Position numbers and translations under genes: made by a program. The notes beneath the pieces were generated by a model that searched no databases, was not told the origin of the DNA, and saw only the letters and a program-made list of their open reading frames with translations. A DNA stretch of 64,000 nt from RPQJ01 sp963726665 (GTDB taxonomy: Bacteria; Pseudomonadota; Gammaproteobacteria; Steroidobacterales; Steroidobacteraceae), in NCBI GenBank assembly GCA_963726665.1, contig CAVSDW010000011.1:1-64000 (forward strand), written 5' to 3'. Shown here piece after piece: positions 48,415 through 59,828 of the stretch; positions within the stretch are counted from its first letter, which is position 1, and each line of letters starts with the position of its first letter.

Positions 48415-49277
48415 TGCGCTCGATGCTCTTCGTGCCGGGCGACCGGCCCGAGCGGTTCGCAAAGGCGGCCGCAAGCGGCGCCGATGCAGTGATCTTCGAC
48501 CTCGAGGACGCGGTGGTGCCGGAACGCCGGCCCGGGGCGCGAGACGAAATCATCCAGTACCTCGGGGCAGCCGAACGCAGCGTACCGCTCTGGGTGCGAA
48601 TCAATCCGGTCGGGTCCGACGAGTCCGTCGTCGATCTCGCGGCCGTCATGGGTGCGCGACCGGACGGAATCATGCTGCCCAAGGCGCGCAGCGGTGCGGA
48701 CGTGCTGCAGGCGAGCCATTGGATGGAAGCGCTCGAGGTCCGCGCAGGCTTGCCGCGGGGCAGCGTCGGCCTCATCCCGCTCATCACGGAGAGCGCAGCC
48801 GCGGTGCTCGCTGCGGCGAGCTTCACTGCGCTGCCGTCACGCGTGCGCGGCCTCACCTGGGGCGCCGAGGACCTCGCCGCTGACCTCGGCGCAATCGCCA
48901 ACCGGTCCGACGACGGTGAATTCGATCCCGCCTACATACACGCCCGCACGGCCTGCCTGCTGGCCGCGGCCGCGGCGGGCGTGCCGGCCATCGACACGGT
49001 GGACACCGAGATCCGCGATGCGGCGGCGATCGAGCGGCGGGCCCGCGACTCACGCCGCCAGGGCTTCACCGGCAAGATGGCGATCCACCCGGCGCAGGTC
49101 GAGCCGATCCACGCCGCATTCCGGCCCTCGGTCGCCGAGGTCGAGTGGGCGGGCCGGGTGCTCGCGGCGTTCCGGGCTTCGCCCGGCGCGGGTGCTCTGT
49201 CGCTCGACGGCCGGATGCTCGACAAGCCGCACATGCGCCAGGCCGAGCGGATCCTCGCCGCGGCGGCCAGGCGCTGA
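48414..49277 (+). CDS. HpcH/HpaI-type CoA-ester lyase (CitE/CLYBL-like)
   Basis: TIM-barrel lyase of 287 residues. MLFVPGDRPERFAKA at the N-terminus, VIFDLEDAVVPERRP with a metal-binding Asp/Glu, LWVRINPVGS, GIMLPKARSGADV, LIPLITESAAAV, TWGAEDLAADLGA, and GFTGKMAIHPAQVEPI are the CitE-like family landmarks. Free-standing members cleave malyl-CoA, methylmalyl-CoA or citramalyl-CoA. Paired with a MaoC hydratase, it could act like the itaconate route (hydration then lysis to acetyl-CoA and pyruvate). Its place inside the leucine operon could also mean a role on 3-hydroxy-3-methylglutaryl-CoA-like esters; that is speculation. Confidence 0.83.
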   Translation: MRSMLFVPGDRPERFAKAAASGADAVIFDLEDAVVPERRPGARDEIIQYLGAAERSVPLWVRINPVGSDESVVDLAAVMGARPDGIMLPKARSGADVLQASHWMEALEVRAGLPRGSVGLIPLITESAAAVLAAASFTALPSRVRGLTWGAEDLAADLGAIANRSDDGEFDPAYIHARTACLLAAAAAGVPAIDTVDTEIRDAAAIERRARDSRRQGFTGKMAIHPAQVEPIHAAFRPSVAEVEWAGRVLAAFRASPGAGALSLDGRMLDKPHMRQAERILAAAARR

Positions 49278-49298
49278 GCCCAAGCAAGGGGAACCAAC

Positions 49299-50906
49299 GT
49301 GAGCGTCATCGAGAGTCGCATCAACCCGGCCTCCGCGGACTACGCGGGCAACGCCGAGGTCAACCGCAGCCTGGCCAGCCAGCTGCGCGAGCTCGTGGAC
49401 AAGGTGAAGCTGGGCGGATCGAGCGCGGCCCGCAAGCAGCACGAGTCGCGCGACAAGATGTTCGTGCGCGACCGCATCGACCGGCTGCTCGATCCCGGTT
49501 CGCCGTTTCTCGAGATCGCGCAGCTCGCTGGACACGAACTCTACGGAGACTGGATCCCTTCGGCCGGCATCGTGGCCGGCATCGGCCGCGTGAACGGCCT
49601 CGAGTGCGTGGTGGTCGCCAACGACGCCACCGTGAAGGGCGGCACGTACTACCCGATCACGGTCAAGAAGCACCTGCGCGCGCAGGACGTGGCGCTCGAG
49701 AACCGCCTGCCCTGCATCTACCTCGTCGACTCGGGCGGGGCGTTCCTGCCGCGACAGGACGACGTGTTCCCCGATCGCGAGCATTTCGGGCGCATCTTCT
49801 ACAACCAGGCGCAGATGTCGGCCCGCGGCATCCCGCAACTCGCGGTCGTGATGGGTTCGTGCACCGCGGGCGGGGCATACGTGCCCGCGATGTGCGACGA
49901 GTCGATCATCGTCCGCGAGCAGGGCACGATCTTCCTCGGTGGACCGCCGCTGGTGCAGGCCGCGACCGGCGAGCGTGTGGACGCCGAGACGCTGGGCGGC
50001 GGCGACGTGCACGCGCGGCAATCGGGCGTGGTTGACCACCTTGCCGACAACGACGCGCACGCGCTCTGGATGGCGCGCCGCCTGGTCTCGAGGTTGAATC
50101 GCACGGGGTCTCGCCCGCCACCCGCGCCGGAACGGGCGCCGCGCTACCCGGCGGAGTCGTTGTACGGCGTCGTGCCGCGCGACACGCGCCATCCGTACGA
50201 CGTGCGCGAAGTCATCGCGCGGCTCGTCGACGACTCGGATTTCGACGAGTTCAAGGCCCTCTACGGCACGACGCTCGCCTGCGGTTTCGCGAGCATCGGC
50301 GGGTACCCGGTCGGCATCGTGGCGAACAACGGCGTGCTGTTCTCGGAGTCGGCGCTGAAGGGCGCGCACTTCGTGGAACTCTGCAACCGGCGACGCGTGC
50401 CGCTGCTCTTCCTGCAGAACATCACGGGCTTCATGGTGGGTCGCAAGTACGAGGCCGGCGGCATCGCTCGTGACGGCGCGAAGATGGTCACCGCGGTGGC
50501 CTGTGCGTCGGTGCCGAAGTTCACGGTGGTCATCGGGGGGTCGTTCGGCGCAGGCAATTACGCGATGTGCGGACGTGCCTACGGCGGCCGATTCCTCTGG
50601 AGCTGGCCGAATTCGCGCATCTCGGTCATGGGTGGCGAGCAGGCGGCGACGGTGCTCGCGATCGTCCGGCGCGAGGGCGTACAGCGCCGGGGTGAGGACT
50701 GGCCAGAAGCCGAGGAGAAGGCGTTCCGCGAGGAGATCCGGTCTCAGTACGAGACGCAGGGGCACCCCTATTACGCGAGCGCACGTCTCTGGGACGACGG
50801 CGTCATCGACCCGGTGGACACGCGCGAGGTCCTCAAGCTCGCGCTGGCCGCTGCGACCTGCCGCCCGGACGAGGGCGAGACGCCCTACGGCATCTTCAGG
50901 ATGTAG
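49299..50906 (+). CDS. liuB: Methylcrotonyl-CoA carboxylase beta (carboxyltransferase) subunit
   Basis: Transfers the carboxyl group from biotin to 3-methylcrotonyl-CoA in leucine catabolism. The 535 residues have the two crotonase-like halves of acyl-CoA carboxyltransferases: ARKQHESRDKMFVRDRIDRLLDPGSPFLE, CIYLVDSGGAFLPRQDDVFPD and MGSCTAGGAYVPAMCDE in the first, and LCNRRRVPLLFLQNITGFMVG and GGSFGAGNYAMCGRAY in the second. AGGGGA precedes the GTG start. It is six bases upstream of the biotin-carrying alpha subunit. Confidence 0.94.
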   Translation: MSVIESRINPASADYAGNAEVNRSLASQLRELVDKVKLGGSSAARKQHESRDKMFVRDRIDRLLDPGSPFLEIAQLAGHELYGDWIPSAGIVAGIGRVNGLECVVVANDATVKGGTYYPITVKKHLRAQDVALENRLPCIYLVDSGGAFLPRQDDVFPDREHFGRIFYNQAQMSARGIPQLAVVMGSCTAGGAYVPAMCDESIIVREQGTIFLGGPPLVQAATGERVDAETLGGGDVHARQSGVVDHLADNDAHALWMARRLVSRLNRTGSRPPPAPERAPRYPAESLYGVVPRDTRHPYDVREVIARLVDDSDFDEFKALYGTTLACGFASIGGYPVGIVANNGVLFSESALKGAHFVELCNRRRVPLLFLQNITGFMVGRKYEAGGIARDGAKMVTAVACASVPKFTVVIGGSFGAGNYAMCGRAYGGRFLWSWPNSRISVMGGEQAATVLAIVRREGVQRRGEDWPEAEEKAFREEIRSQYETQGHPYYASARLWDDGVIDPVDTREVLKLALAAATCRPDEGETPYGIFRM

Positions 50907-50911
50907 GCGCC

Positions 50912-52928
<2,017 letters not shown>

Positions 52929-53017
52929 CGCCCGGTTTGCTAGACTGCGCCGCGTTTTAGTCGCCCCGCCGGACGTGATCCGGGCGACCTGACCGGATGA
53001 GCGTAGGCGGAGGATCC

Positions 53018-53647
53018 ATGGTGCCCGACCGGGCGGTGCTCGAGGCTCGAGCGATCAGTGCGTGGCGTGGAGACAGGCACATCCTGCGGGATGTGTCTTT
53101 CGTGCTGCGTTCTGGGGAATTCCTCAAGATCACCGGCCCGAACGGCGTCGGGAAGACGACCCTGTTGAGGGTGGTCTGTGGCCTGCTGCCTGCCGAAAGC
53201 GGCGAAATGCACTGGTGCGGCCACCCCGTGCGGGGCGTGGCAGACGAGTTCCACGCCCAGTTGGGCTACCTCGGCCACCCGAACTCCCTCAAGGCCGACC
53301 TGACGGCCCGGGAGAATCTCCGGTACCTGGCCGGCCTGCGGCAGGAACTCACGGACCGGGACCTCGACGCCGCCCTGGACCGCTGCGGAATCCTCTCGCG
53401 CGGCGACTTGCCGGCCCGCTCCCTGTCGGCGGGCCAGAAGCGGCGCCTGGCGCTCGCCCGCCTGCTGCTCGCGGATGCGTCCCTCTGGATACTCGACGAG
53501 CCGGTGACCAACCTCGACACGGCCGGAATTGCGCTGGTCGAGGAGTTGATCCAGGACCACGTGAGCCACGGCGGCCTTGCACTTGCGGCGGCCCACCAGC
53601 GCCTGCTCGACGAATCGCCGAACCTTCGGCGCCTGGAGCTCAGCTGA
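53018..53647 (+). CDS. ccmA: Heme exporter ATP-binding protein CcmA
   Basis: ATPase of the CcmABCD complex that releases holo-CcmE during cytochrome c maturation. Walker A GPNGVGKTT, the CcmA-typical signature LSAGQKRRLALARLLL and Walker B WILDEPVTNLD are visible. GGAGGA lies three bases before the ATG at 53018, which I prefer over the ATG at 52997. The protein is 209 residues. It opens an operon of nine ccm genes that mostly overlap. Confidence 0.94.
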   Translation: MVPDRAVLEARAISAWRGDRHILRDVSFVLRSGEFLKITGPNGVGKTTLLRVVCGLLPAESGEMHWCGHPVRGVADEFHAQLGYLGHPNSLKADLTARENLRYLAGLRQELTDRDLDAALDRCGILSRGDLPARSLSAGQKRRLALARLLLADASLWILDEPVTNLDTAGIALVEELIQDHVSHGGLALAAAHQRLLDESPNLRRLELS

Positions 53648-54333
53648 TGCGCCGTGCAACGGTTTCCTCGGCCGCGCGGCTGGTGTTCCGGCGCGACCTG
53701 ACGCTCGCCTGGCGCCGGTGGGACGAGGTGGCGCAGCCGCTGATCTTCTACGTAGTCGTCACGACCCTGTTCCCACTGGCCACGACGCCCGACCTGGACG
53801 AGTTGAGCAAGATCGCGAGTGGCGTCGTGTGGGTGGCCGCACTGCTGGCTTCCCTGCTGGCATTGGAATCTTTGTTCCGCTCGGATGTCGAAGACGGCAC
53901 CATGGAGCAATGGGTTCTGTCCGGACAGCCCCTGGGCTGGCTTCTGCTGGCCAAGGTCGCCTGCCACTGGGTGCTGACGGGCCTGCCGCTCGTCCTGATC
54001 GCACCGATCATGGGCACGGCCCTGGGACTGCCGTTTGCGGCCTGGGGTACGCTGGTCGTCTCGTTGCTCCTCGGCACTGCCACGCTGAGCATCCTGGGCG
54101 GCATCGGCGCAGCCCTCACGGTGGGCGTGCGGCGAGGGAGCGTGCTGCTGTCACTGCTGGTTCTGCCGCTCGCAATGCCACTGCTCATCTTCGGGGCGAG
54201 GGCCGTCACCATGGCCATGGACGGCGATTCGCCGGCCGGCCCGTTGCAGTTGCTCGCGGCCATCTTCTTCCTGGTACTGAGCCTGGGGCCGGTCGCCATG
54301 TCGGCGGCCATCCGGATCAGCGTAGAGAGTTGA
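53647..54333 (+). CDS. ccmB: Heme exporter protein CcmB
   Basis: Six-helix inner-membrane subunit of the CcmABCD complex, 228 residues. FRRDLTLAWRRWDEVAQPLIFYVVV, ASLLALESLFRSDVEDGTMEQWVLSG and LPLVLIAPIMG are characteristic CcmB segments. The ATG overlaps the ccmA stop as TGATG. Confidence 0.94.
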   Translation: MRRATVSSAARLVFRRDLTLAWRRWDEVAQPLIFYVVVTTLFPLATTPDLDELSKIASGVVWVAALLASLLALESLFRSDVEDGTMEQWVLSGQPLGWLLLAKVACHWVLTGLPLVLIAPIMGTALGLPFAAWGTLVVSLLLGTATLSILGGIGAALTVGVRRGSVLLSLLVLPLAMPLLIFGARAVTMAMDGDSPAGPLQLLAAIFFLVLSLGPVAMSAAIRISVES

Positions 54334-54368
54334 AAGACCCCGGGGAATGACCCGGTTAAAGGACCTAC

Positions 54369-55103
54369 ATGTGGATCTGGTTGCATAAGTTTGGCTCGCC
54401 CCCGCACGCATACCGCCTGCTCGGCAAGCTCGCGCCCTGGTTCGGCTGGCCCGCGCTCGGGCTGATCCTGCTCGCGACCTGGTGGGGGCTGGTGAAGGCA
54501 CCCGCCGACTACCAGCAGGGCGACGCCTTCCGCATCCTGTACGTGCATGCGCCGAGCGCGTGGATGTCCATGTTCGCCTACGTCGTCATGGCGGTCGCGG
54601 CGGGGATCGGGCTCATCTGGCGCATCAAGCTCGCTCACGCGGCGGCGGCGGCGGCGGCGCCGATCGGTGCGTCGTTCGCCTTTCTTGCGCTTGCGACCGG
54701 TTCGATCTGGGGCAAGCCGATGTGGGGCACCTGGTGGGTCTGGGACGCACGGCTCACCTCCGAGCTGATCCTGCTGTTCCTGTACCTGGGCTACATGGCG
54801 TTGCGCTCCTCGTTCGACGAGCCGCAGCGGGCAGACCGCGCCAGCGCCGTGCTCGCGATCGTCGGCGTGATCAACGTCCCGATCATCCACTACTCGGTGA
54901 AATGGTGGTCCACGCTTCACCAGGCAGCGAGCGTGACCAAGCTCGCGAAACCATCCATCGCGCTGCCGATGCTGATTCCGTTGTTCATCATGATCGTCGG
55001 CTTCCAGCTGTACTTCGGCTGGCTGATCTGCCGGCGGCTGCGTGCCGAGATCCTGCGCCGCGAGCGGAATGCGTCGTGGCTGAAAGAGGGTGGTGGAATA
55101 TGA
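54369..55103 (+). CDS. ccmC: Heme exporter protein CcmC
   Basis: Heme-handling membrane protein that loads heme onto CcmE, 244 residues with six helices. The tryptophan-rich WWD motif GTWWVWDARLTSELILLFLY is intact and flanked by conserved His residues in YVHAPSAW and in the IIHYSVKWWSTLHQ loop. AGGA precedes the ATG. The stop overlaps ccmD (ATGA). Confidence 0.95.
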   Translation: MWIWLHKFGSPPHAYRLLGKLAPWFGWPALGLILLATWWGLVKAPADYQQGDAFRILYVHAPSAWMSMFAYVVMAVAAGIGLIWRIKLAHAAAAAAAPIGASFAFLALATGSIWGKPMWGTWWVWDARLTSELILLFLYLGYMALRSSFDEPQRADRASAVLAIVGVINVPIIHYSVKWWSTLHQAASVTKLAKPSIALPMLIPLFIMIVGFQLYFGWLICRRLRAEILRRERNASWLKEGGGI

Positions 55104-55273
55104 GTCTTAGAGACTTTCTTCACATGGGCGGTTACGCCGGATACGTCTGGTCCGCCTACGGCCTCACGACGCTGGTGCTGGTCCTCAACTGGACGTCCGC
55201 ACGGCGCAGCGAGTCCGAGCAGAAGCTCCTGGCATTGCGCCGCGTAACTGAAAACAAGGAGGGCCGGACATGA
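55100..55273 (+). CDS. ccmD: Heme exporter protein CcmD
   Basis: Small membrane protein of 57 residues with FLHMGGYAGYVWSAYGLT followed by a single hydrophobic helix and a basic tail. It is the usual CcmD, needed for release of holo-CcmE. Both ends overlap neighbours as ATGA, which fixes the start. Confidence 0.9.
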   Translation: MSLRDFLHMGGYAGYVWSAYGLTTLVLVLNWTSARRSESEQKLLALRRVTENKEGRT

Positions 55274-55713
55274 CACCGCGCCGGAAACGCATGATAACGG
55301 TGGCCGTCATCCTGGTCGGGGTCGGCATCGCGACAGCCTTCGCGATGAAGGCATTCCAGAAGAACCTGCTCTATTACTACAGCCCTTCGCAGATCAAGGC
55401 GGGCGAGGCGCCGGCCAACCGGTCCTTCCGCGTCGGTGGACTGGTGGAGAACGGCAGCCTGAAGCGCGAGCCGGGCAGCCTCGAGGTGCACTTCACGCTC
55501 ACCGACTACGCGCAGGAAATGGTGGTGAGCTACACGGGCGTACTGCCCGACCTGTTCCGCGAAGGGCAGGGCGTGATCGCGCGCGGCAAGCTCGAGCCGG
55601 ATGGCAGTTTCAAGGCCGAGGAAGTGCTGGCGAAGCACGACGAGAATTACATGCCGCCCGAGGTCCAGCAGAGCCTCAAGCCGCATGCGGCCGCGGGCCA
55701 GGGCAGCACCTGA
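55270..55713 (+). CDS. ccmE: Cytochrome c maturation protein CcmE
   Basis: Periplasmic heme chaperone of 147 residues anchored by one N-terminal helix (about 8-28). The OB-fold shows YYYSPSQI, FRVGGLV, and the heme-attachment motif KHDENYMPPEV with its His. A disordered tail follows. The ATG overlaps the ccmD stop. Confidence 0.95.
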   Translation: MTPRRKRMITVAVILVGVGIATAFAMKAFQKNLLYYYSPSQIKAGEAPANRSFRVGGLVENGSLKREPGSLEVHFTLTDYAQEMVVSYTGVLPDLFREGQGVIARGKLEPDGSFKAEEVLAKHDENYMPPEVQQSLKPHAAAGQGST

Positions 55714-55738
55714 GCGCACGGCTCAAAGGGAGCATTAA

Positions 55739-57697
55739 ATGGTAGTAGAAATCGGTCTTTTCGCGCTGATCGTCGCGACGCTGCTGGCTGCCGCACAGGC
55801 CTGGTTCGGCATCGCGGGCGCGGCGTTCGGCAACCGCCGATGGATGGCGGCCACCAGGCCCGCCGTCACCGGGCAGTGGGTGTTCGTCGTGATGTCGTTC
55901 CTCGCCCTGTGCTGGGCGTTCTGGCACAACGACTTCTCGGTGCAGTACGTCGCCGGCAACTCGAACTCGGCGCTGCCCAGGTTCTACCGGATCACGGCCG
56001 TCTGGGGTGCGCACGAGGGCTCACTGCTGCTGTGGGCGCTGGCGCTCGCCACCTGGTCGGTGGCCGTGGGCGTGTTCAGCCGCAACCTGCCCGAGTCATA
56101 CGCCGCCCGCGTGCTCGGTGTGCTCGGCATCGTGAGCGTCGGCTTCCAGCTCTTCATCCTGCTCACCTCGAATCCATTCGAGCGACTCCTGCCGGCGGCC
56201 ATGGATGGTCGTGACCTGAATCCGCTGCTGCAGGATCCCGCGCTCGCGTTCCACCCGCCGATGCTCTACTCGGGCTATGTCGGAATGGCCGTCCCGTTCG
56301 CATTCGCCGTCGCCGCGCTCCTCGAAGGCCGGCTCGACGAGGCCTGGGCGCGCTGGGTGCGGCCGTGGGTGACGGTCGCCTGGATGCTCCTGACGGTCGG
56401 CATCGCGCTCGGCAGCTGGTGGGCGTACTACGAGCTCGGCTGGGGCGGCTGGTGGTTCTGGGACCCGGTCGAGAATGCCTCGTTCATGCCCTGGCTGGTG
56501 GGCACGGCACTGATTCACTCGCTCGCCGTCACCGAGAAGCGCGGGCTCTTCAAGAGCTGGACACTGCTGCTCGCGATCATCGCGTTCTCGCTGAGCCTGC
56601 TCGGGACCTTCCTGGTGCGCTCCGGCGTACTGGTCTCGGTGCACGCGTTCGCCAGCGACCCGAGCCGCGGGCTGTTCATCCTGGCGTTCCTCAGCGTGTG
56701 CATCGGCGGCTCGCTCGCGCTCTTTGCGTGGCGCGGCCCGGCGCTTCGTGCCAAGGGCGGATTCAGCGTCGTGTCGCGCGAGTCGTTCCTGCTCTTCAAC
56801 AACCTGCTGCTGCTGGTCGCTGCCGCCCTGATCCTGCTCGGGACGTTGTATCCGCTGTTCCTGGACGCGATGAACCTCGGGAAGATCTCGGTGGGCCCGC
56901 CGTATTTCGACACGGTCTTCATGGTCCCGATGCTGCCGTTGCTGCTGCTGCTCGGGGTCGGCATGCATGCCGCCTGGAAGAAGGGGAAGCTCGAGGACAT
57001 GAAGCGTCCGCTCGTGATGCTGTTCGTCGCGGCCCTGGTCTTCGGCATCCTGGTGCCGGTGTTTGCCTACGGCGGACTGCACTTCATGACCAGCCTCGGC
57101 CTGACGGCAGGCACCTGGGTGATCCTGTCGTCACTCTACGAGCCCGTGCAGCGCCTGCGCCGTCGGCAGTCGCTGTCCCGCGGCGTCGTCGGCATGACGC
57201 TGGCGCACATCGGCGTCGGCCTGTTCGCGATCGGCGTGACGGTGACGCAGTCCTACAAGATCGAGAAGGACATCGCGCTCAAGCCTGGCCAGAGTGTCGC
57301 GATGCACGGCTACGATTTCACGTTCAAGGGAACCCGCGAGGTACCCGGGCCGAATTACCAGGCGATCGAGTCGGAGATCGTCGTCACCCGCGCCGGCAAG
57401 GAGATTGCGACGCTGCACCCGCAGAAACGCGTGTATCGCGTGCAGCGCAGCCCAATGACCGAGGCGGGCATCGAGGTGGACTGGAACCGCGACCTGTTCG
57501 TGGCGATGGGTGAGGACCTCGGGGACGGCAGCTGGAGCATGCGCGTCCAGTACAAGCCCATGGTCCGGTTCATCTGGCTGGGCGCGTTGTTCATGGCGTT
57601 CGGCGGCTTCGTCGCGATCACCGATCGCCGCTACCGGCCGCGGCGCGAGACTGCCTCAGAGGCGGTCGCCACGGGCGGCAGGGCGCCGGCGCGCTGA
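55739..57697 (+). CDS. ccmF: Cytochrome c heme lyase subunit CcmF
   Basis: Large membrane subunit of the heme-ligating complex, 652 residues with about fifteen helices. The WWD motif WGGWWFWDPVENASFMPWL is complete, with GSLLLWALALATW, FHPPMLYSGYVG, and a periplasmic C-terminal domain containing PMTEAGIEVDW, as usual for CcmF. It passes heme from CcmE to apocytochrome with CcmH and CcmI. Confidence 0.96.
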   Translation: MVVEIGLFALIVATLLAAAQAWFGIAGAAFGNRRWMAATRPAVTGQWVFVVMSFLALCWAFWHNDFSVQYVAGNSNSALPRFYRITAVWGAHEGSLLLWALALATWSVAVGVFSRNLPESYAARVLGVLGIVSVGFQLFILLTSNPFERLLPAAMDGRDLNPLLQDPALAFHPPMLYSGYVGMAVPFAFAVAALLEGRLDEAWARWVRPWVTVAWMLLTVGIALGSWWAYYELGWGGWWFWDPVENASFMPWLVGTALIHSLAVTEKRGLFKSWTLLLAIIAFSLSLLGTFLVRSGVLVSVHAFASDPSRGLFILAFLSVCIGGSLALFAWRGPALRAKGGFSVVSRESFLLFNNLLLLVAAALILLGTLYPLFLDAMNLGKISVGPPYFDTVFMVPMLPLLLLLGVGMHAAWKKGKLEDMKRPLVMLFVAALVFGILVPVFAYGGLHFMTSLGLTAGTWVILSSLYEPVQRLRRRQSLSRGVVGMTLAHIGVGLFAIGVTVTQSYKIEKDIALKPGQSVAMHGYDFTFKGTREVPGPNYQAIESEIVVTRAGKEIATLHPQKRVYRVQRSPMTEAGIEVDWNRDLFVAMGEDLGDGSWSMRVQYKPMVRFIWLGALFMAFGGFVAITDRRYRPRRETASEAVATGGRAPAR

Positions 57698-57712
57698 AGG
57701 GGGCTCGTTCAC

Positions 57713-58255
57713 ATGTGGAAGTTCATCGTTCCCTTCGCGCTGTTCGTCGTGCTCGGCGCATTCCTCTACGTTGGCCTGCAGCGAGACCCGTCCTACGTGC
57801 CCTCGCCGCTGATCGGCAAGCAGGCGCCGGAGTTCAGCCTGCCGAGCCTGCAGGATCCCGCGTATCCGGTTTCCAGCGCGGATCTCAAGGGCAGGCCCTG
57901 GGTGTTGAACGTCTGGGGCACATGGTGCGGCGGCTGCCGGCAGGAGCACGGGACGCTGGTCGCAATCGCGAAGCAGAACGCTGTCCCGCTGATCGGCCTC
58001 GACTGGAAGGACGACAACGCCGCAGCGCAGCAGTGGCTGCGCGAGCTCGGCAATCCGTACGCGGCCGTGGCCTCGGACGCCGAGGGACGGGTCGCCATCG
58101 ACTGGGGCGTCTACGGCGCCCCGGAGACTTTCCTGATCGGTCCGGACGGCACCGTGCTCTACAAGCACATCGCGCCGATGACCATGGAGGTCTGGGCGAA
58201 GGAATTCCTGCCGCGCATCGAGGCCGCGAAGGCTGGAAAGGGAGGTCAGTCATGA
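57713..58255 (+). CDS. ccmG: Thiol:disulfide interchange protein CcmG/DsbE
   Basis: Membrane-anchored periplasmic thioredoxin of 180 residues that keeps apocytochrome cysteines reduced. The redox motif is WCGGC (in VWGTWCGGCRQEH), a variant of the usual WCPTC. GVYGAPETFLIGPDG carries the cis-proline region. The stop overlaps ccmH as ATGA. Confidence 0.93.
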   Translation: MWKFIVPFALFVVLGAFLYVGLQRDPSYVPSPLIGKQAPEFSLPSLQDPAYPVSSADLKGRPWVLNVWGTWCGGCRQEHGTLVAIAKQNAVPLIGLDWKDDNAAAQQWLRELGNPYAAVASDAEGRVAIDWGVYGAPETFLIGPDGTVLYKHIAPMTMEVWAKEFLPRIEAAKAGKGGQS

Positions 58256-58692
58256 CCGGGATTTTTCGTGCTTTCCTGCTTGCGCTCACGCTCGCCTGGG
58301 CCGGCGGCGCGCTTGCGATCGACACGCAGCGGGCCTTCGAGGACCCGGTGCTGCAGGCGCGCTACGACAACATCACACGCGAGCTGCGCTGCCTGGTGTG
58401 CCAGAACGAGACGATCGCGGATTCCAACGCGACGCTCGCCGGCGACCTGCGCCGCGAAGTTCGGGAAATGATCGCCGCCGGGAAGACGGACGACCAGATA
58501 CGCGACTTCATGATTGCCCGCTATGGCGACTTCGTGCTCTACCGTCCGCGCATGACGCGCATGAACTTCCTGCTGTGGGCCGCGCCCGTGCTGCTTCTCG
58601 CATTCGGCGCCTTCGCCGTGGTGCGCGTGGTCCGGCGCCGGGCCGAAGAAGCGAAACTCGAAGCTGAAGGCCCGGAGGGCGGCCAATCGTGA
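58252..58692 (+). CDS. ccmH: Cytochrome c biogenesis protein CcmH (CcmL type)
   Basis: Periplasmic thiol protein of 146 residues. A signal peptide precedes LRCLVCQNETIADSNATLAGDLR with the redox-active CVC pair and YGDFVLYRP; one C-terminal helix anchors it. It is the short CcmH form, with the TPR part supplied by the separate ccmI gene. GGAGG lies upstream of the ATG; both ends overlap neighbours. Confidence 0.94.
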   Translation: MTGIFRAFLLALTLAWAGGALAIDTQRAFEDPVLQARYDNITRELRCLVCQNETIADSNATLAGDLRREVREMIAAGKTDDQIRDFMIARYGDFVLYRPRMTRMNFLLWAAPVLLLAFGAFAVVRVVRRRAEEAKLEAEGPEGGQS

Positions 58693-59825
58693 CACCATTT
58701 ATCCTCGTCTGCGCCGTGATGGTCATCGCGGCGGTCGCCATCCTCGCCGTCCCGCTCGTGCGGCACGTTCCGGCCCCTGCGAAGGGCACGCCGGCGGCGC
58801 CACGGGCGACGTTGGCCCTCGTGGTCACGGCGATTGCCGTGCCACTCGCTGCGGTGGCCTTCTACTCTGGAGTGTCGAATTTCCCTTGGCAGAACCCGCA
58901 AGCTGCGAACGCCGCGCCTGCGGGACACGAGCAGGGCGGGGGCGCCGAGTCGCTTTCGACCGCGGCGCAGCAGCTCGAGGCGCGGCTCGCGGCCAACCCG
59001 CAGGACGCGGAAGGCTGGCGCATGCTCGGGCGCACCTATCTCGTGACGGGGCAAGCCAGCAAGGCCGTCACCGCCTACGAGAAGGCCGACGCGCTGCTGG
59101 GCGGCCAGGACGCCGGCCTGAAGCTCGACATTGCCGAGGCGCTCGTGCTCACGGACGACCCGGCCTCGCAGGGCAGGGCGAAGGAGATCATCGACGCAGC
59201 GCTCAAGTCCGACCCGTCGAACGGCAAGGCGCTCTGGTACGCCGGCGTCATGGCCATGCGAGTTGGAGACAAGGAGACTGCGCAGACGAGCTTCCAGAAG
59301 CTTCTCGAACAGAATCCTCCCCAGGAGATCCGCGATATCGTCGTGCAGCAGCTTGCGGCTCTCGGCGTACAAACCCCGGCCTCCGGGGGCGCTGATACGC
59401 CGGCGACGGGGAGCGGCATGGGTGGAAGCATGGGTGCAGGGATGGCCACCCCGGCCGCGGACGGAGCGGCGACGCCGACGGGCCGTACGATTCGAATCTC
59501 GATTTCGCTCGATCCGGCGCTGGCCGGCAAGATGAAGCCTGGCACCCCGCTGTTCGTCGCGGCACGGCAGCCTGGCATTCCTGGACCGCCGCTTGCGGCC
59601 CAGAGACTCTCCAGCGACCAGCTACCCATGACGGTCGTGCTGAGCGACGCCAATTCGATGATCGAGGGCCGCAACCTGTCCTCGGTGGACGACGTGGAAG
59701 TCGTGGCGCGCGTTGCCTTCGGCGGCACGGCGGTGCCGGCGCCCGGCGACCTCCTTGGAACGGCACAGAGTCGGAAAGGCGGGCCGGCCGACCTCACCAT
59801 CGTGATCAATAAAGTAGCACCGTAG
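58689..59825 (+). CDS. ccmI: Cytochrome c biogenesis protein CcmI (CycH)
   Basis: Apocytochrome-binding subunit of 378 residues. Two membrane helices (about 1-20 and 35-55) flank a short loop, then TPR repeats with AEGWRMLGRTYLVTGQASKAVTAYEKA and GKALWYAGVMAMRVGDKETAQTSF (about 95-220). A Gly/Ala/Met-rich linker and a C-terminal beta domain (about 265-378) complete it. GTG start overlaps the ccmH stop (GTGA). It closes the ccm operon. Confidence 0.9.
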   Translation: MTPFILVCAVMVIAAVAILAVPLVRHVPAPAKGTPAAPRATLALVVTAIAVPLAAVAFYSGVSNFPWQNPQAANAAPAGHEQGGGAESLSTAAQQLEARLAANPQDAEGWRMLGRTYLVTGQASKAVTAYEKADALLGGQDAGLKLDIAEALVLTDDPASQGRAKEIIDAALKSDPSNGKALWYAGVMAMRVGDKETAQTSFQKLLEQNPPQEIRDIVVQQLAALGVQTPASGGADTPATGSGMGGSMGAGMATPAADGAATPTGRTIRISISLDPALAGKMKPGTPLFVAARQPGIPGPPLAAQRLSSDQLPMTVVLSDANSMIEGRNLSSVDDVEVVARVAFGGTAVPAPGDLLGTAQSRKGGPADLTIVINKVAP

Positions 59826-59828
59826 CCC

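Noticed and set aside
53062..53646. Frame fusing ccmA antiframe sequence to ccmB
   Set aside because: The upstream part overlaps ccmA in a different frame. CcmB starts at the ATG at 53647, where its family similarity begins.
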